DNA of 34,637 nucleotides, from the NCBI GenBank assembly GCA_018821985.1, contig JAHJKP010000015.1:1-34637 (forward strand). Reading direction: 5' to 3'. A model generated the notes under the pieces. That model saw only the letters and a program-made list of their open reading frames with translations, had not been told where the DNA came from and did not search any database. Positions 22,982 to 32,264 of this stretch are shown here, in pieces; position 1 is the stretch's first letter, and each line of letters starts with the position of its first letter. This DNA is from Pseudomonadota bacterium (GTDB lineage: Bacteria; Desulfobacterota; Desulfobulbia; Desulfobulbales; Desulfocapsaceae). A program made the translations under genes and the position numbers.

Positions 22982-25450
22982 ATGGGAAGGGCTGGAGGGT
23001 ACAAATCACTTGCTCCTGACGAGGATATTTCCTTAATCCACGAATTGCGTATGCATCAGATCAAACTGGAGGTGCAAAATGAGGAGCTGTGCCGCGCCCA
23101 GGATGTGTTGATCGCCAAAAATAAGCGTATTCAAGATCTTTATGATCAGGACCCAATCGGCTATTTCTCTCTCAGTGACCAGTATCTGATTCTCGATGCC
23201 AATAGTACTGCCCATACTCTGCTTGGCAGGGACAGAGGGAAGCTGCTTCATCAGCCATTTACCCGTTTTATCCTTCCCGAAGAACAAGACCTCTTTTCCC
23301 TCTTCCGAACACGACTTATTGAAACGAATAATTCAGAGAACCTTGATGTGCGTATGGTGCGCGCTGACGGTTCCTCAGTTTGGGTACGTTTGAACGTGAA
23401 GTGTATCCAGCCCTACGATAACAACGACATACAATTTTATCGCGCCGCAATAACTGATATCAGCGATATGAAGCAGATCGAGGAGACACTCCTCTTTCTC
23501 GCGCATCATATCCCCGGTGAATCTTTTTTTACCTCGCTGGCGCGACACCTGGCGCAAGCGCTGAATATAGACTTTGTCTGCATCAACTCGCTTGATGGCG
23601 ATGGTTTGAGCGCCCAAACCTTGGCCGTCTATCACAATGGAGAATTCAAGAATAACGTACGACATGCCTTGAAAGATACCCCCTGCGGCGAAGTGGTGGG
23701 CAAGGAGATCTGCTGTTTTCCCGCCGATGTCTGCCACTCGTTCCCGCAGGATGAGTTCCTCAAAGATCTTCGGGCTGAGAGTTTTGTCGGAGTTACACTC
23801 TGGAGTAGCTCCGGTCAACCGATTGGCCTGATCGCAGTCATTGACCACCAGCCCCTGGCAAACCAGTCTCAGGTGGAAGCCATGCTGAAACTGGTGGCGG
23901 TCCGTGCGGCAGGCGAACTCGAACGATTGACGATAACGAATGCCCTGATGGCAAGCGAGAAGCTGTATGCGCTGACCTGTTCTGCTGTCAACGACGGTCT
24001 CTGGGAATGGCCTATCCCGAGCGGAAAGGGTTTTTTCAGCACCCGCTATTACGAGATGCTCGGCTATAATGACGGCGAGTTCCCGGCTGACTATGCGACG
24101 TGGCGAACACTGGTTCATCCCCAAGATATCGACAGGGTAGAAGAAGAGTTATGGCAGAATGTCGAGATGGGAAAAAGATTTTTATTCGACCTCCGAATAA
24201 AGAAGAAATCTGGTGAGTGGTTGTGGGTCTGCTCCCGCGGCAAAGTCATAGAACAAGATAGTGCGGGAAAAGGTCTGCGGATGTTAGGAACGATGACCGA
24301 TATCACCAACCGCAAGGAAGCGGAACATGCGCTGCAGAAACACAATGAAACCTATCGGGATATCCTGTCGACTGCCTTCGATGGCTTCTGGCTCGTCGAT
24401 TTTCAAGGTAATATCCTTGACGTCAATGAAAGTTACTGTCGTCAGTCCGGATATTCGCGGGAGGAACTGCTTAGCATGCACCCCTACGAGCTGGACGTAA
24501 CTGAAACTGAAGCAGACACCGCAGACCACATTAGACGTATCATTGAAAGCGGCACACAGTCTATGTTCGAAACGATTCACCGCCGCAAGGACGGATCGAC
24601 CTGGAACGTTGAGATCAGCGTCGGCCTGAGCAATAAAGCAGGTGGCCAGTTCGTCGCCTTCCTGCGCGATATTACTGCCCGCAAGATGGCTGAGAAGATG
24701 ATAGTCCGTTCGCTGCAGGAAAAGAAGGTATTGGTTCAGGAGCTCCGCAAGCGGATTAAAGTTCACGTACGAGTAATCGAGGACGTGATCTCTCTCCAGG
24801 CCAGTCTGGCCCGTTCGCTGCAGGAGAAGAAGGTGCTGTTGCAGGAGGTCCATCATCGGGTGAAAAACAACCTGCAGGTGGTCCACAGCGTACTCTCCCT
24901 CCAGGCCAGACGAGTTGCAGATTCCGAGACCCGCCTCCTGTTTGATGGGAGTATAAACCGAATTCACACCATGTCCCTGCTTCATGAGAGACTCTGCCAT
25001 GCTAAAGACCTGGGCAGCATCGACTTCAATAATTACCTGAAATCGCTTATTGACGTTATTGTGTCGACCTATCCTTATCCCCATATTACCTGTGTCGTGG
25101 AGACGGAACCAGTTTTTCTTGATCTGACAACCGGTACCCCCTGCGGCCTGATTGCCCATGAGCTGATCACGAACAGCATCATCCACGCCTTTCCTGATGG
25201 GAGGGTTGGGACGATTAGTGTCGGTATGCATAAGCCCAGCCCAGGATTTATTGTCTTGACGGTCGAAGATAACGGCATTGGTTTCCGGCCGAATTTTAAA
25301 GCCAGCAGCAGCTCGTCGCTGGGGATGCAAATCGTCAACGGACTCACAACACAAATCCACGGGACGATAGACTACTCCACGGCCGATGGCACTAAAGTGT
25401 GCGTAAGCTTTCCTGAAAAGTTTGCACGAAATTATGGAGTGACCATATAA
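22982..25450 (+). CDS. Multi-PAS/GAF sensor histidine kinase (HisKA_2 type)
   Basis: This soluble kinase has 822 residues and no membrane segment. An N-terminal coiled coil (about 18-55) leads to PAS1 (about 55-165), a GAF domain (about 170-315), PAS2 of the PAS_3 kind (about 325-448) and PAS3 (about 455-568). A phosphoacceptor region of the HisKA_2 family follows, with HHRVKNN at 624-630, then HATPase with HELITNSIIHAF, VEDNGIGF and SLGMQIVNGLTTQ. Residues 576-610 are a tandem, degenerate copy of the phosphoacceptor helix (611-645) in which the HH is RK. The gene ends two bases before the response regulator at 25453, so the two form a two-component pair. The sensed signal is likely cytoplasmic but not identifiable. 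Confidence 0.95.
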   Translation: MGRAGGYKSLAPDEDISLIHELRMHQIKLEVQNEELCRAQDVLIAKNKRIQDLYDQDPIGYFSLSDQYLILDANSTAHTLLGRDRGKLLHQPFTRFILPEEQDLFSLFRTRLIETNNSENLDVRMVRADGSSVWVRLNVKCIQPYDNNDIQFYRAAITDISDMKQIEETLLFLAHHIPGESFFTSLARHLAQALNIDFVCINSLDGDGLSAQTLAVYHNGEFKNNVRHALKDTPCGEVVGKEICCFPADVCHSFPQDEFLKDLRAESFVGVTLWSSSGQPIGLIAVIDHQPLANQSQVEAMLKLVAVRAAGELERLTITNALMASEKLYALTCSAVNDGLWEWPIPSGKGFFSTRYYEMLGYNDGEFPADYATWRTLVHPQDIDRVEEELWQNVEMGKRFLFDLRIKKKSGEWLWVCSRGKVIEQDSAGKGLRMLGTMTDITNRKEAEHALQKHNETYRDILSTAFDGFWLVDFQGNILDVNESYCRQSGYSREELLSMHPYELDVTETEADTADHIRRIIESGTQSMFETIHRRKDGSTWNVEISVGLSNKAGGQFVAFLRDITARKMAEKMIVRSLQEKKVLVQELRKRIKVHVRVIEDVISLQASLARSLQEKKVLLQEVHHRVKNNLQVVHSVLSLQARRVADSETRLLFDGSINRIHTMSLLHERLCHAKDLGSIDFNNYLKSLIDVIVSTYPYPHITCVVETEPVFLDLTTGTPCGLIAHELITNSIIHAFPDGRVGTISVGMHKPSPGFIVLTVEDNGIGFRPNFKASSSSSLGMQIVNGLTTQIHGTIDYSTADGTKVCVSFPEKFARNYGVTI
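24707..24916 (+). repeat. Tandem 105-bp duplication within the kinase gene
   Basis: Bases 24707-24811 and 24812-24916 are similar 35-codon units. Both begin CGTTCGCTGCAGGA and both contain CTCTCCCTCCAGGCCAG or a close variant. They encode RSLQEKKVL(V/L)QE, then a variable core, then SLQA. The duplication is in frame and exactly adjacent. Confidence 0.85.
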
Positions 25451-25452
25451 CT

Positions 25453-26385
25453 ATGCAAGCAACTGAGACAACTTCTTTCCAATCAATAAGCGGATCTCTT
25501 CCCACCAATGACTCAAACAAAAAACAAATCCCCAAGATATTGGTGGTGGAAGATGAATTTTTAACTGCCTTGAATATCCAGGAAGATTTGATACTGTCCG
25601 GCTACGAAGTCCCTGCCCTGGCAAAAAGTGGGGAGGAGGCGATCCGTCTGGCAACGGAGCTGCAGCCGGACCTGATTTTGATGGACATCCTGCTTGATGG
25701 TTCCATGACCGGGATAGAGGCGGCAACTGAGATACGAAAGACTCACCCCATCCCCATGATCTATCTGACCGCCCATAGTAGCTCCGATATGCTCAATCAG
25801 GCAAAATTAACCGAGCCCTTCGGCTATCTTTCTAAACCCTGTTCCCAGGCGACCCTGAAGAGCATGATAGAGATGGCGCTTCACAAAAATTTTATAGATT
25901 CAAACAAACAGGAATTAGAAAAACAACAGTTTGAGACTGAGCTGTCAAAAACGGTCTTCAAAGTACAGGAAGCAAATACGGCGATAAAGGTCTTACTGGA
26001 GCACAGAAATCTGGAAATCCAAGAACTTGAGCAAAACATTCAAACGAATGCCTCCAAATTGATCCTGCCCGTTCTGGAGGCACTAGAAAACAGTGAGTTA
26101 ACCGAAAATCAAAGAATAATGGCGGAGTCCATAAGGGTAAATCTGCAATCGCTTACCAAGTCCCATACATCTCACATTGGTCAGGACATCACTCAACTCA
26201 GTAGCACTGAAATACAAGTGGCAAATTTTGTGAAGGCAGGAAAAAGCACCAAAGAGATTTGCCAATTTCTCCATATTTGCGCCAGCACTGTTAATACCCA
26301 TCGGGATAATATCAGAAAAAAACTGGGGATAAAGAACACAAAAATGAATCTCAAAAAAGCACTCCAGCAACTGCTGCAATATTGA
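25453..26385 (+). CDS. Response regulator with LuxR-type DNA-binding domain
   Basis: This 310-residue regulator is the likely partner of the upstream kinase. An N-terminal tail of about 27 residues precedes a REC domain (about 28-145), with acidic VVEDE at 31-35, phosphoacceptor D78 in LILMDILLDG, T106 and K128 in YLSKP. A predicted coiled coil (about 145-200) and a helical segment join it to a LuxR/GerE helix-turn-helix at about 240-305 (LSSTEIQVANFVKAGKSTKE). The long helical linker is unlike ordinary NarL-type regulators, where REC and HTH are closer together. It starts two bases after the kinase stop, so coupled translation is likely. Its DNA targets are unknown; the inverted repeats just downstream are candidates. 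Confidence 0.93.
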   Translation: MQATETTSFQSISGSLPTNDSNKKQIPKILVVEDEFLTALNIQEDLILSGYEVPALAKSGEEAIRLATELQPDLILMDILLDGSMTGIEAATEIRKTHPIPMIYLTAHSSSDMLNQAKLTEPFGYLSKPCSQATLKSMIEMALHKNFIDSNKQELEKQQFETELSKTVFKVQEANTAIKVLLEHRNLEIQELEQNIQTNASKLILPVLEALENSELTENQRIMAESIRVNLQSLTKSHTSHIGQDITQLSSTEIQVANFVKAGKSTKEICQFLHICASTVNTHRDNIRKKLGIKNTKMNLKKALQQLLQY

Positions 26386-26888
26386 GTAGATATTCATCTG
26401 CCGTCCCCCCTCCTTCGTTGTTTTTTCCTGCTGCACAACTCCCTCTTCGACATACCCCAGGGAGTCTATTTAAACTGAACATTCTCATTAGAGGATATTA
26501 CGTTAGACTCCCTGTCGTAACTGATATGAATGTTTTACACGTATCAACCTTCCGGACAAATGGGTAGACATAGCCAGTGGAACGGGCTGTGGCTGTGTCT
26601 GGAGGCAGTTATTTTTAAATATCCTCGCCACGATGTGGCATAATAATATCGTACAAATATGGACAAAACAGAGAAAGCTAAGTTCTTCATGACTGCCAGG
26701 ATATTTAATATTTATGGAGCCTCCCCTCCCTCCTCCATCCATAAAATTAAATTTGCTTTTCCATCAAGATAATTAGAAGATTAAACTTAAGCTGCTCGCT
26801 GAACTTGCCCTGTTCGATAACGAACCTTAGCGAACATCTTCTCCTGGTTACCCCATGTGTCATTATTCTAACCTTAAAGAGTGCAGAG
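26386..26888. other. Long intergenic region rich in inverted repeats
   Basis: These 503 bases have no supported gene. AGGGAGT (26459-26465) can pair either with ACTCCCT at 26438-26444 or, as part of a perfect 11-base repeat CAGGGAGTCTA / TAGACTCCCTG, with 26504-26514. Further right, GGAGGC and AAATATCC (26601-26624) are inverted as GGATATTT and GCCTCC (26699-26724). The region separates the two-component pair from the c-di-GMP/chemosensory block. Confidence 0.55.
26601..26724. repeat. 124-bp segment with inverted-repeat ends
   Basis: The left end GGAGGC...AAATATCC is mirrored by the right end GGATATTT...GCCTCC with similar AT-rich spacing. About 75 bases lie between them. It could be a non-coding miniature element or a pair of protein-binding sites. 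No target-site duplication was identified. Confidence 0.4.
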
Positions 26889-28415
26889 ATGAATCAACAA
26901 TACACAATCCTCTGTGTTGATGACGAACCCATCAACCTCGCGCTGCTGAAGGCGGTGTTGGAACCTAAGGGTTACCAGACCGTGCTGGTGCATGATGGGG
27001 AGGCGGCTCTGGCCAAACTTCATAGCGAACAAATCGACTTGGTGTTGCTGGATGTGATGATGCCGGGGATGGATGGTTTTGAGGTCTGCCGCCGGATCAA
27101 GGCGGATGAGGTGCTCCGCAACATCCCGGTGGTGATGATCACCGGCTATGCCGCCAGGGAGCAGCGGATCCGGGGAATCGAGGCCGGGGCCGAAGATTTC
27201 CTTGCCAAACCCTTTGACAGCACCGAGGTGCTGGCCCGCATTACCATGCTGCTCAAGGTCAAGAGCTTAAACGACCAACTCGCCACCTCCTATCAGCACA
27301 TCAACAGCCTGATCTGCCATGGACAGCAGCTTACTGCCAGCTTCGACCCACTCCATTATGATGTCATGGCCGGAATTACCTCTGTCATCAAGCTCCTGCT
27401 CTCTGCCGCACCTCAGCCCGCTAACAACCCGCAAGCGGTGTTGCTCCGCTTGCAGGGGCAGGACCAGATCTGGCTTTTTTCTTGTCGTGAGAAGACGGAC
27501 TGCACCCTGGTGTGGCGCCCGATTCCGGATTATATCTACCTGGCCCTGAAGACGCTTATCGGTGATCTGCAGATAACCTGGCTAAACCAGACCGACCTGG
27601 ACACCGGCAACGGGGCGCTGCTGGTGGCTGCCATGGCCGAGCTAGGAGTGGTTCCTCTCAACCTGGTCTGCCACCAGAGCGAGGCCATTACTCTCTGCGC
27701 CATGAATTATGGCCGGGAAACCTCCCATTATGACGCTGAGATCCTCAACAGTGTGGCAACGCAAAGTATTTTCCTGACCTCACAGGCGAGTCTAGTCAGG
27801 GAAACCGAGGATGCTTTTGCCTACACGGTCTATGCCCTGGCCAGGGCGGCCGAGTTTAACGATGAAGATACCGGTGACCATATCCTGCGGGTGGGCGAAT
27901 ACTGCGCCTTGCTGGCCCAGCGGATAGGGATGTCTGAGCAGTTTGTTTCCCTGATCCGCTTGCAGGGGATTATGCATGACGTTGGCAAGATCCACATTCC
28001 CTCGGATCTTCTCAGGAAGCCGGGACGGCTGGAACCAGAGGAGTTCAGGCTTATGCAGCAGCATACTGTAGCCGGGCTGGAGATCATTGGTGATCATGTC
28101 CGGCTGACCATGGCCAGAAATATCGCTCACTGCCATCACGAACGCTTCGACGGCACAGGCTATCCACGTGGCCTGCGTGGTGATCAGATCCCGTTTGAGG
28201 CCCGTATCCTTAACCTGGCCGACCAGTACGACGCCCTGCGTAATAAACGCTGCTACAAACCGGCCTTTGACCACGACACCACCTGTCGGATTATCCTTGA
28301 AGGGGATGGCCGCACCCTCCCCCAGCATTTCGATCAACGGGTGCTCGGGGCTTTCAAGGAAATACACGGAATGTTCGCGGAGATCTTCGAGAAGAGTGTG
28401 AAGGATGCCATTTGA
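26889..28415 (+). CDS. Response regulator with GAF-like and HD-GYP domains (c-di-GMP phosphodiesterase)
   Basis: From the ATG at 26889 (the frame opens earlier at a TTG at 26805 without support) the protein has 508 residues. REC spans about 5-125, with D55 in LVLLDVMMPGMDG and K107 in LAKPFD. A GAF-like domain spans about 145-300. An HD-GYP domain spans about 305-500, with HDVGKIH (HD at 363-364), HHERFDGTGYP (416-426) and the aspartates after ILNLADQYDAL. All HD-GYP signature residues are present, so hydrolysis of cyclic-di-GMP to GMP is expected, under control of phosphorylation. It heads the chemosensory block and is 156 bases from the CheW gene. Codon use is noticeably GC-richer than in the two-component pair upstream. 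Confidence 0.95.
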   Translation: MNQQYTILCVDDEPINLALLKAVLEPKGYQTVLVHDGEAALAKLHSEQIDLVLLDVMMPGMDGFEVCRRIKADEVLRNIPVVMITGYAAREQRIRGIEAGAEDFLAKPFDSTEVLARITMLLKVKSLNDQLATSYQHINSLICHGQQLTASFDPLHYDVMAGITSVIKLLLSAAPQPANNPQAVLLRLQGQDQIWLFSCREKTDCTLVWRPIPDYIYLALKTLIGDLQITWLNQTDLDTGNGALLVAAMAELGVVPLNLVCHQSEAITLCAMNYGRETSHYDAEILNSVATQSIFLTSQASLVRETEDAFAYTVYALARAAEFNDEDTGDHILRVGEYCALLAQRIGMSEQFVSLIRLQGIMHDVGKIHIPSDLLRKPGRLEPEEFRLMQQHTVAGLEIIGDHVRLTMARNIAHCHHERFDGTGYPRGLRGDQIPFEARILNLADQYDALRNKRCYKPAFDHDTTCRIILEGDGRTLPQHFDQRVLGAFKEIHGMFAEIFEKSVKDAI

Positions 28416-28571
28416 CCACGCAATAGAAAGCCAACCTCATTAGGGCCAAGTTGCCTGGCGTAGTCAAAACCAAACGTGTTAATCAACAGCTTTCCCACCT
28501 TATCTTTCCCGAAGATCGGGAGCGCTGCTATCTCTATCAAAATGGCCTCACCCCTAAAGGGAGGAGATGAA

Positions 28572-29084
28572 ATGACCTCGAAAAAGATAGCCGCGGGGCA
28601 ACATTGCATGCCTACGCCCCGGCAACTGCTTATTTTTACAATTGACGGTAAAAAGTATGCGATCCACCTGCAGGCGGTCGAACGGGTTGTCCTTGCCGTC
28701 GAGATCACCCCCCTGCCTGAGGAGATGACCATGGTCACCGGAGTGATCAATGTTCAGGGTCAGGTCGTCCCAATATTTAACATCCGCAGAAAATTAAGAC
28801 TGCCCGAACGCGCCATCGATCTGGACGACAACATTGTCATGGTCAAAGGAGAAAAAGGGGTTGTTGCTTTTGTGGTTGACGCGGTGACAGGGGTGATTGA
28901 GCGAAGAGAGGAGGAGATCATCCCTGCCGGCGGCATACTGCCGGAGATGGAATACACCGAAGGGGCGATAACGATAGACGACGATATCGTTTTTCTGCAT
29001 AATATCGACAAGGCTCTCTCTTTTGAGGAAAAAATCCAGCTTACAACTGCTCTGGAAAAAGGGTCAGCGGTCCCCGACAATTAG
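28572..29084 (+). CDS. cheW: CheW-like chemosensory coupling protein 1
   Basis: This 170-residue coupling protein contains one CheW domain (about 15-160): LLIFTIDGKKYAIHLQAVER, then VTGVINVQGQVVPIFNIRRK, the classic CheW core that bridges receptor and CheA. The start is set by AGGGAGG seven bases before an ATG. An upstream in-frame ATG at 28476 lacks a site. It is the first of two different CheW proteins in the block, as in Wsp-type systems (WspB and WspD). Similarity to the second is limited to the core, so they probably occupy different positions in the array. The next gene, a diguanylate cyclase, follows after 88 bases. Confidence 0.93.
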   Translation: MTSKKIAAGQHCMPTPRQLLIFTIDGKKYAIHLQAVERVVLAVEITPLPEEMTMVTGVINVQGQVVPIFNIRRKLRLPERAIDLDDNIVMVKGEKGVVAFVVDAVTGVIERREEEIIPAGGILPEMEYTEGAITIDDDIVFLHNIDKALSFEEKIQLTTALEKGSAVPDN

Positions 29085-29172
29085 GCAATTGCAAGATGAA
29101 TCAAAACGTGCGGATTTCACCCGCCCCTATTTTTAAAATAAGAGATTTTATGTAACCATTGAGGGATAGTGA

Positions 29173-30741
29173 ATGAGGGATCCAACACATGGCAGCCTTT
29201 CAATCCTGATTGCGGAAGACAGTCGTACCCAGGCAGAACAGTTACGGTTTATTCTTGAAAACAATGGCTATGAGGTCCGGCTTGCCCTCAACGGCAGAGA
29301 GGCCCTGGCCATGCTGGCTGAGCAAATACCTGAACTGGTGATCAGCGATATCAACATGCCTGAGATGGATGGCTACGAGCTCTGCACGCAGATCAAGTCT
29401 GACCGCACTCTGGCGGAGATTCCGGTGATTCTCGTAACCGCACTTTCCGAGACCAGGGATCTGTTACAGGGTCTGGAGTGCGGGGCTGATTCTTATATTA
29501 CCAAGCCCTATGATGAAGCAGACCTTATAAAAGGCATCAAACAGGTAGTGGAGGGTGAAAAACTATTGCTGGAGAACAACTCTCTTATGGTTCCTTTCCA
29601 TGGAGAAAGCTATAGGATCAACAACAATGCCTCGAATATCCTCAATTTTCTCATAACGACCTATGACCTGGCGGTAAAGAAAAATATCTTCCTGGCCGCG
29701 GCCAATGTCCTGCTCTATGACGAGATCGCCGAGCGAAAGAGTGTTGAAGAGAGGATCCTCCGGAACAACGAGTTCCTCACCATACTGCACAAAATTTCCA
29801 TTGTGGCCAGCGAAACGATAGAGTTGGACCTGCTTATTCCGGAAATAATGAAGGCCGTTACCGTTATCGGCATGCTGAAATGCGAGCCCAAGGGCACCAT
29901 CTTCCTTGCCGGGGAAGATGGCCTCCATCTCGCCTGTGGGATTGGACATTCACAGGAATTTAAGGAAAAACATCGCCTCGTTCCCTACGGGACATGCCTG
30001 TGCGGTCTTTCCGCCAAAACAGGGGAGGTGGTCATTTCCATGAACTCCGAGACAGACAGTCGTCACACGCTCCAATCCTGTGGCATGGATCCACATGGCC
30101 ATATCATTATCCCGCTGAAAGCAAAAAACAGACTGGTCGGGGTCTTGAGCCTGTCTCTTGCTCTAGAGGACATTCAATTGGAAATAGACAGTCAGATGTC
30201 AGCCTTGCTTGCGGCACTTGGCCAGCAAGTAGGTCTGGCCATTGATAATGCCAGGCTCTATGAGCAAACCAGAATATCTTCTCTGCACGATCCGCTCACC
30301 GGGATTGCCAACAGGAGGATGATGGAAATTCTCCTGAACAAGCAGTTCTCCCTGAGCAAGAGGAATAACAACCCGCTTTCTCTCCTCATGTTTGATATTG
30401 ACCATTTCAAAAGGTACAATGACACTATGGGGCATGTCGAGGGCGATAAGGTCCTTGTCGTCATCGCTCAGATCGCCGCAGAGGAGATCAGGGAAACAGA
30501 CACTGTATTCAGGTATGGCGGAGAGGAGTTTCTTATCCTGTTGCCGGGGGAACCTCTGTCTAGCGCGCTCGTAATTGCGGAAAGGCTAAGAAGCGCCGTC
30601 GAACGGCAAACCCCAGTTACCATAAGCCTTGGAGCTGCGTCCTATGTTCAGGGCATGGAACAAATTGAAGAATTTGTTGTGAAGACCGATGATGCCCTGT
30701 ACCGGGCAAAGCAGAATGGCCGAAACCGTGTGGAATCATGA
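29173..30741 (+). CDS. Response regulator diguanylate cyclase (REC-GAF-GGDEF), WspR-like output
   Basis: This 522-residue protein makes cyclic-di-GMP. REC spans about 9-125 (D59 in VISDINMPEMDG, K111 in YITKPYD). A helical linker (about 130-200) contains the motif FHGESYRINNN seen in other delta-proteobacterial REC hybrids. A GAF domain lies at about 205-360 and the GGDEF domain at about 365-520 with DPLTGIANRR and GGEEF at 449-453. The inhibitory site RETD at 440-443 lies five residues before GGEEF, so product inhibition is likely. WspR is REC-GGDEF; the extra GAF domain sets this one apart. It is flanked by CheW and CheR genes, which makes it the probable output of the chemosensory pathway and the counterpart of the HD-GYP enzyme upstream. 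Confidence 0.95.
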   Translation: MRDPTHGSLSILIAEDSRTQAEQLRFILENNGYEVRLALNGREALAMLAEQIPELVISDINMPEMDGYELCTQIKSDRTLAEIPVILVTALSETRDLLQGLECGADSYITKPYDEADLIKGIKQVVEGEKLLLENNSLMVPFHGESYRINNNASNILNFLITTYDLAVKKNIFLAAANVLLYDEIAERKSVEERILRNNEFLTILHKISIVASETIELDLLIPEIMKAVTVIGMLKCEPKGTIFLAGEDGLHLACGIGHSQEFKEKHRLVPYGTCLCGLSAKTGEVVISMNSETDSRHTLQSCGMDPHGHIIIPLKAKNRLVGVLSLSLALEDIQLEIDSQMSALLAALGQQVGLAIDNARLYEQTRISSLHDPLTGIANRRMMEILLNKQFSLSKRNNNPLSLLMFDIDHFKRYNDTMGHVEGDKVLVVIAQIAAEEIRETDTVFRYGGEEFLILLPGEPLSSALVIAERLRSAVERQTPVTISLGAASYVQGMEQIEEFVVKTDDALYRAKQNGRNRVES

Positions 30742-30770
30742 AACCAGGGTCTGAAGGATGATATCCTAAC

Positions 30771-32264
30771 ATGGGTAAGAGGATAACGGACGATTTACTC
30801 GCAGAGTTCAGCAGCTTTGTTGAAATTCGTATGGGGCTGAGTTTTCCCAAAGAGAAGTGGGCTGACCTGGAAAAAGGTCTGCACACTGCCTATGCGCAAT
30901 TCGGCTGTGATAATGAAGAGAGCTTTGTCCGGCATGTCATGTCAAGCTCCATTTCCAAGAGGCAGATAGAAATGCTCGCCTCAGTCCTGACCGTGGGTGA
31001 GACCTATTTTTTCAGGGAAAAGAAGGCGCTTGATGTCTTTGAGCATATCGTTCATTCCAAGGCGGTCGGACCCCGCAGCAGTAAGGATCGGAATTTGCGG
31101 ATCTGGAGCGCCGGCTGCGCCAGCGGGGAAGAACCTTATACCATTGCCATGATGCTGAAAATGCTGCTCCCAGACCTGAAGGAGTGGAATATCTCCATTC
31201 TGGCAACCGATATCAATCCTCTCTTCATGGAAAAGGCCAGGAAAGGCACTTATACACAATGGTCTTTTCGCGAGGTCCCCGAGCCAATCATCAACCGATT
31301 TTTTATAAAACGGGCAGGAGAGCTGGAGATACTGCCCGAGATCAAAGAGATGGTCACCTTTTCTTACCTGAACCTGATGGAGGATGGCTACCCTTCCCTG
31401 CTGAACAACACCAACGCCATGGATGTGATATTCTGCCGCAATGTCCTTATGTACTTTGCCCCGGAGACCATAAAACAAGTGACGCAGAGATTCCACCAAT
31501 GCCTGACGGACGGCGGTCGGCTGATCGTCAGCCAGACAGAAATCAACGATGAATATTTTCAAGGCTTCGAGAAGGCGAGCCATGCGCATGCCCTGATTTT
31601 TAGAAAGGCAACGGCAAAAGTTGAGAACAAGCAATATCGGTGGCCGTCAGCGGCAGATCTGCCGGAGGCCGGAAAAACTCAGAGTGAGGAGACTCACAAG
31701 CCCCCCCCTGCCCTGGCGGCAGAGAAGAGGAGCAAAGGGGAAATCTGCACAGGAGTTGAAGCAGCGAACCTTTATGAGATGGCAGAAAAGGCCTGCAAAC
31801 AGGGGGAATATGGCCGGGCCGAAGAGCTTCTGCTGAGACTGCGTGCAGAGATCTCGCCCCATGCCGAGGTATTAACGCTTTTCGCCAGGATATGTGCCAA
31901 CTTGGGGCGGCTTGATGAAGGTCTCCATCATATTGAACAGGCGATCAGAGTGGACACCATGAATCCGGGCCGCCATTTTCTGCACGCCGCCATTCTGCAG
32001 GAATTGGGGCAGAAACAGCAGGCAATGACAGCATTAAGAAAGGCGGTCTACCTGGATGCCGATTTTGCCCTTGCCTACTTTTCCATGGGCAATATCGCCC
32101 TTAGCTCCGGCAAGATGAGGGAAGCCGAGCGCCATTTCAACAGTGCACTGCTGCTATTGCGCAGGCACGGTCATGACGACATCCTGCCGGAGTCCGAAGG
32201 GATGACCGCCGGCAGGCTTATAGAGCTAATAGAGTCGATGAAATGGAGAAAGACTGAGAGATGA
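30771..32264 (+). CDS. cheR: CheR methyltransferase with C-terminal TPR repeats (WspC-like)
   Basis: CheR methylates glutamates of chemoreceptors with S-adenosylmethionine. In this 497-residue protein the N-terminal helical domain (about 1-80) and the methyltransferase domain (about 85-280) are intact. The S-adenosylmethionine motif SAGCASGEEPYTIAMML and ILATDINPLFMEKARKGTY are clear, as is DVIFCRNVLMYF. After a linker of about 50 residues rich in Pro, Glu and Lys come three or four TPR motifs (about 325-470), ending in a charged helix. CheR-TPR proteins are typical of alternative chemosensory pathways such as WspC or FrzF, where the TPR region limits receptor binding. It begins 29 bases after the cyclase stop, so it shares that transcript. 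Confidence 0.95.
   Translation: MGKRITDDLLAEFSSFVEIRMGLSFPKEKWADLEKGLHTAYAQFGCDNEESFVRHVMSSSISKRQIEMLASVLTVGETYFFREKKALDVFEHIVHSKAVGPRSSKDRNLRIWSAGCASGEEPYTIAMMLKMLLPDLKEWNISILATDINPLFMEKARKGTYTQWSFREVPEPIINRFFIKRAGELEILPEIKEMVTFSYLNLMEDGYPSLLNNTNAMDVIFCRNVLMYFAPETIKQVTQRFHQCLTDGGRLIVSQTEINDEYFQGFEKASHAHALIFRKATAKVENKQYRWPSAADLPEAGKTQSEETHKPPPALAAEKRSKGEICTGVEAANLYEMAEKACKQGEYGRAEELLLRLRAEISPHAEVLTLFARICANLGRLDEGLHHIEQAIRVDTMNPGRHFLHAAILQELGQKQQAMTALRKAVYLDADFALAYFSMGNIALSSGKMREAERHFNSALLLLRRHGHDDILPESEGMTAGRLIELIESMKWRKTER

Noticed and set aside
24284-25360. 358-codon minus-strand open frame inside the sensor kinase
   Set aside because: It is the mirror frame of conserved PAS, HisKA_2 and HATPase sequence.
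26386-26888. Possible cyclic-di-GMP (GEMM) riboswitch before the HD-GYP gene
   Set aside because: I searched by eye for the conserved GEMM-I blocks and did not find them; only simple inverted repeats are present.
30981-31634. 217-codon minus-strand open frame inside cheR
   Set aside because: It is the shadow of the CheR methyltransferase domain.
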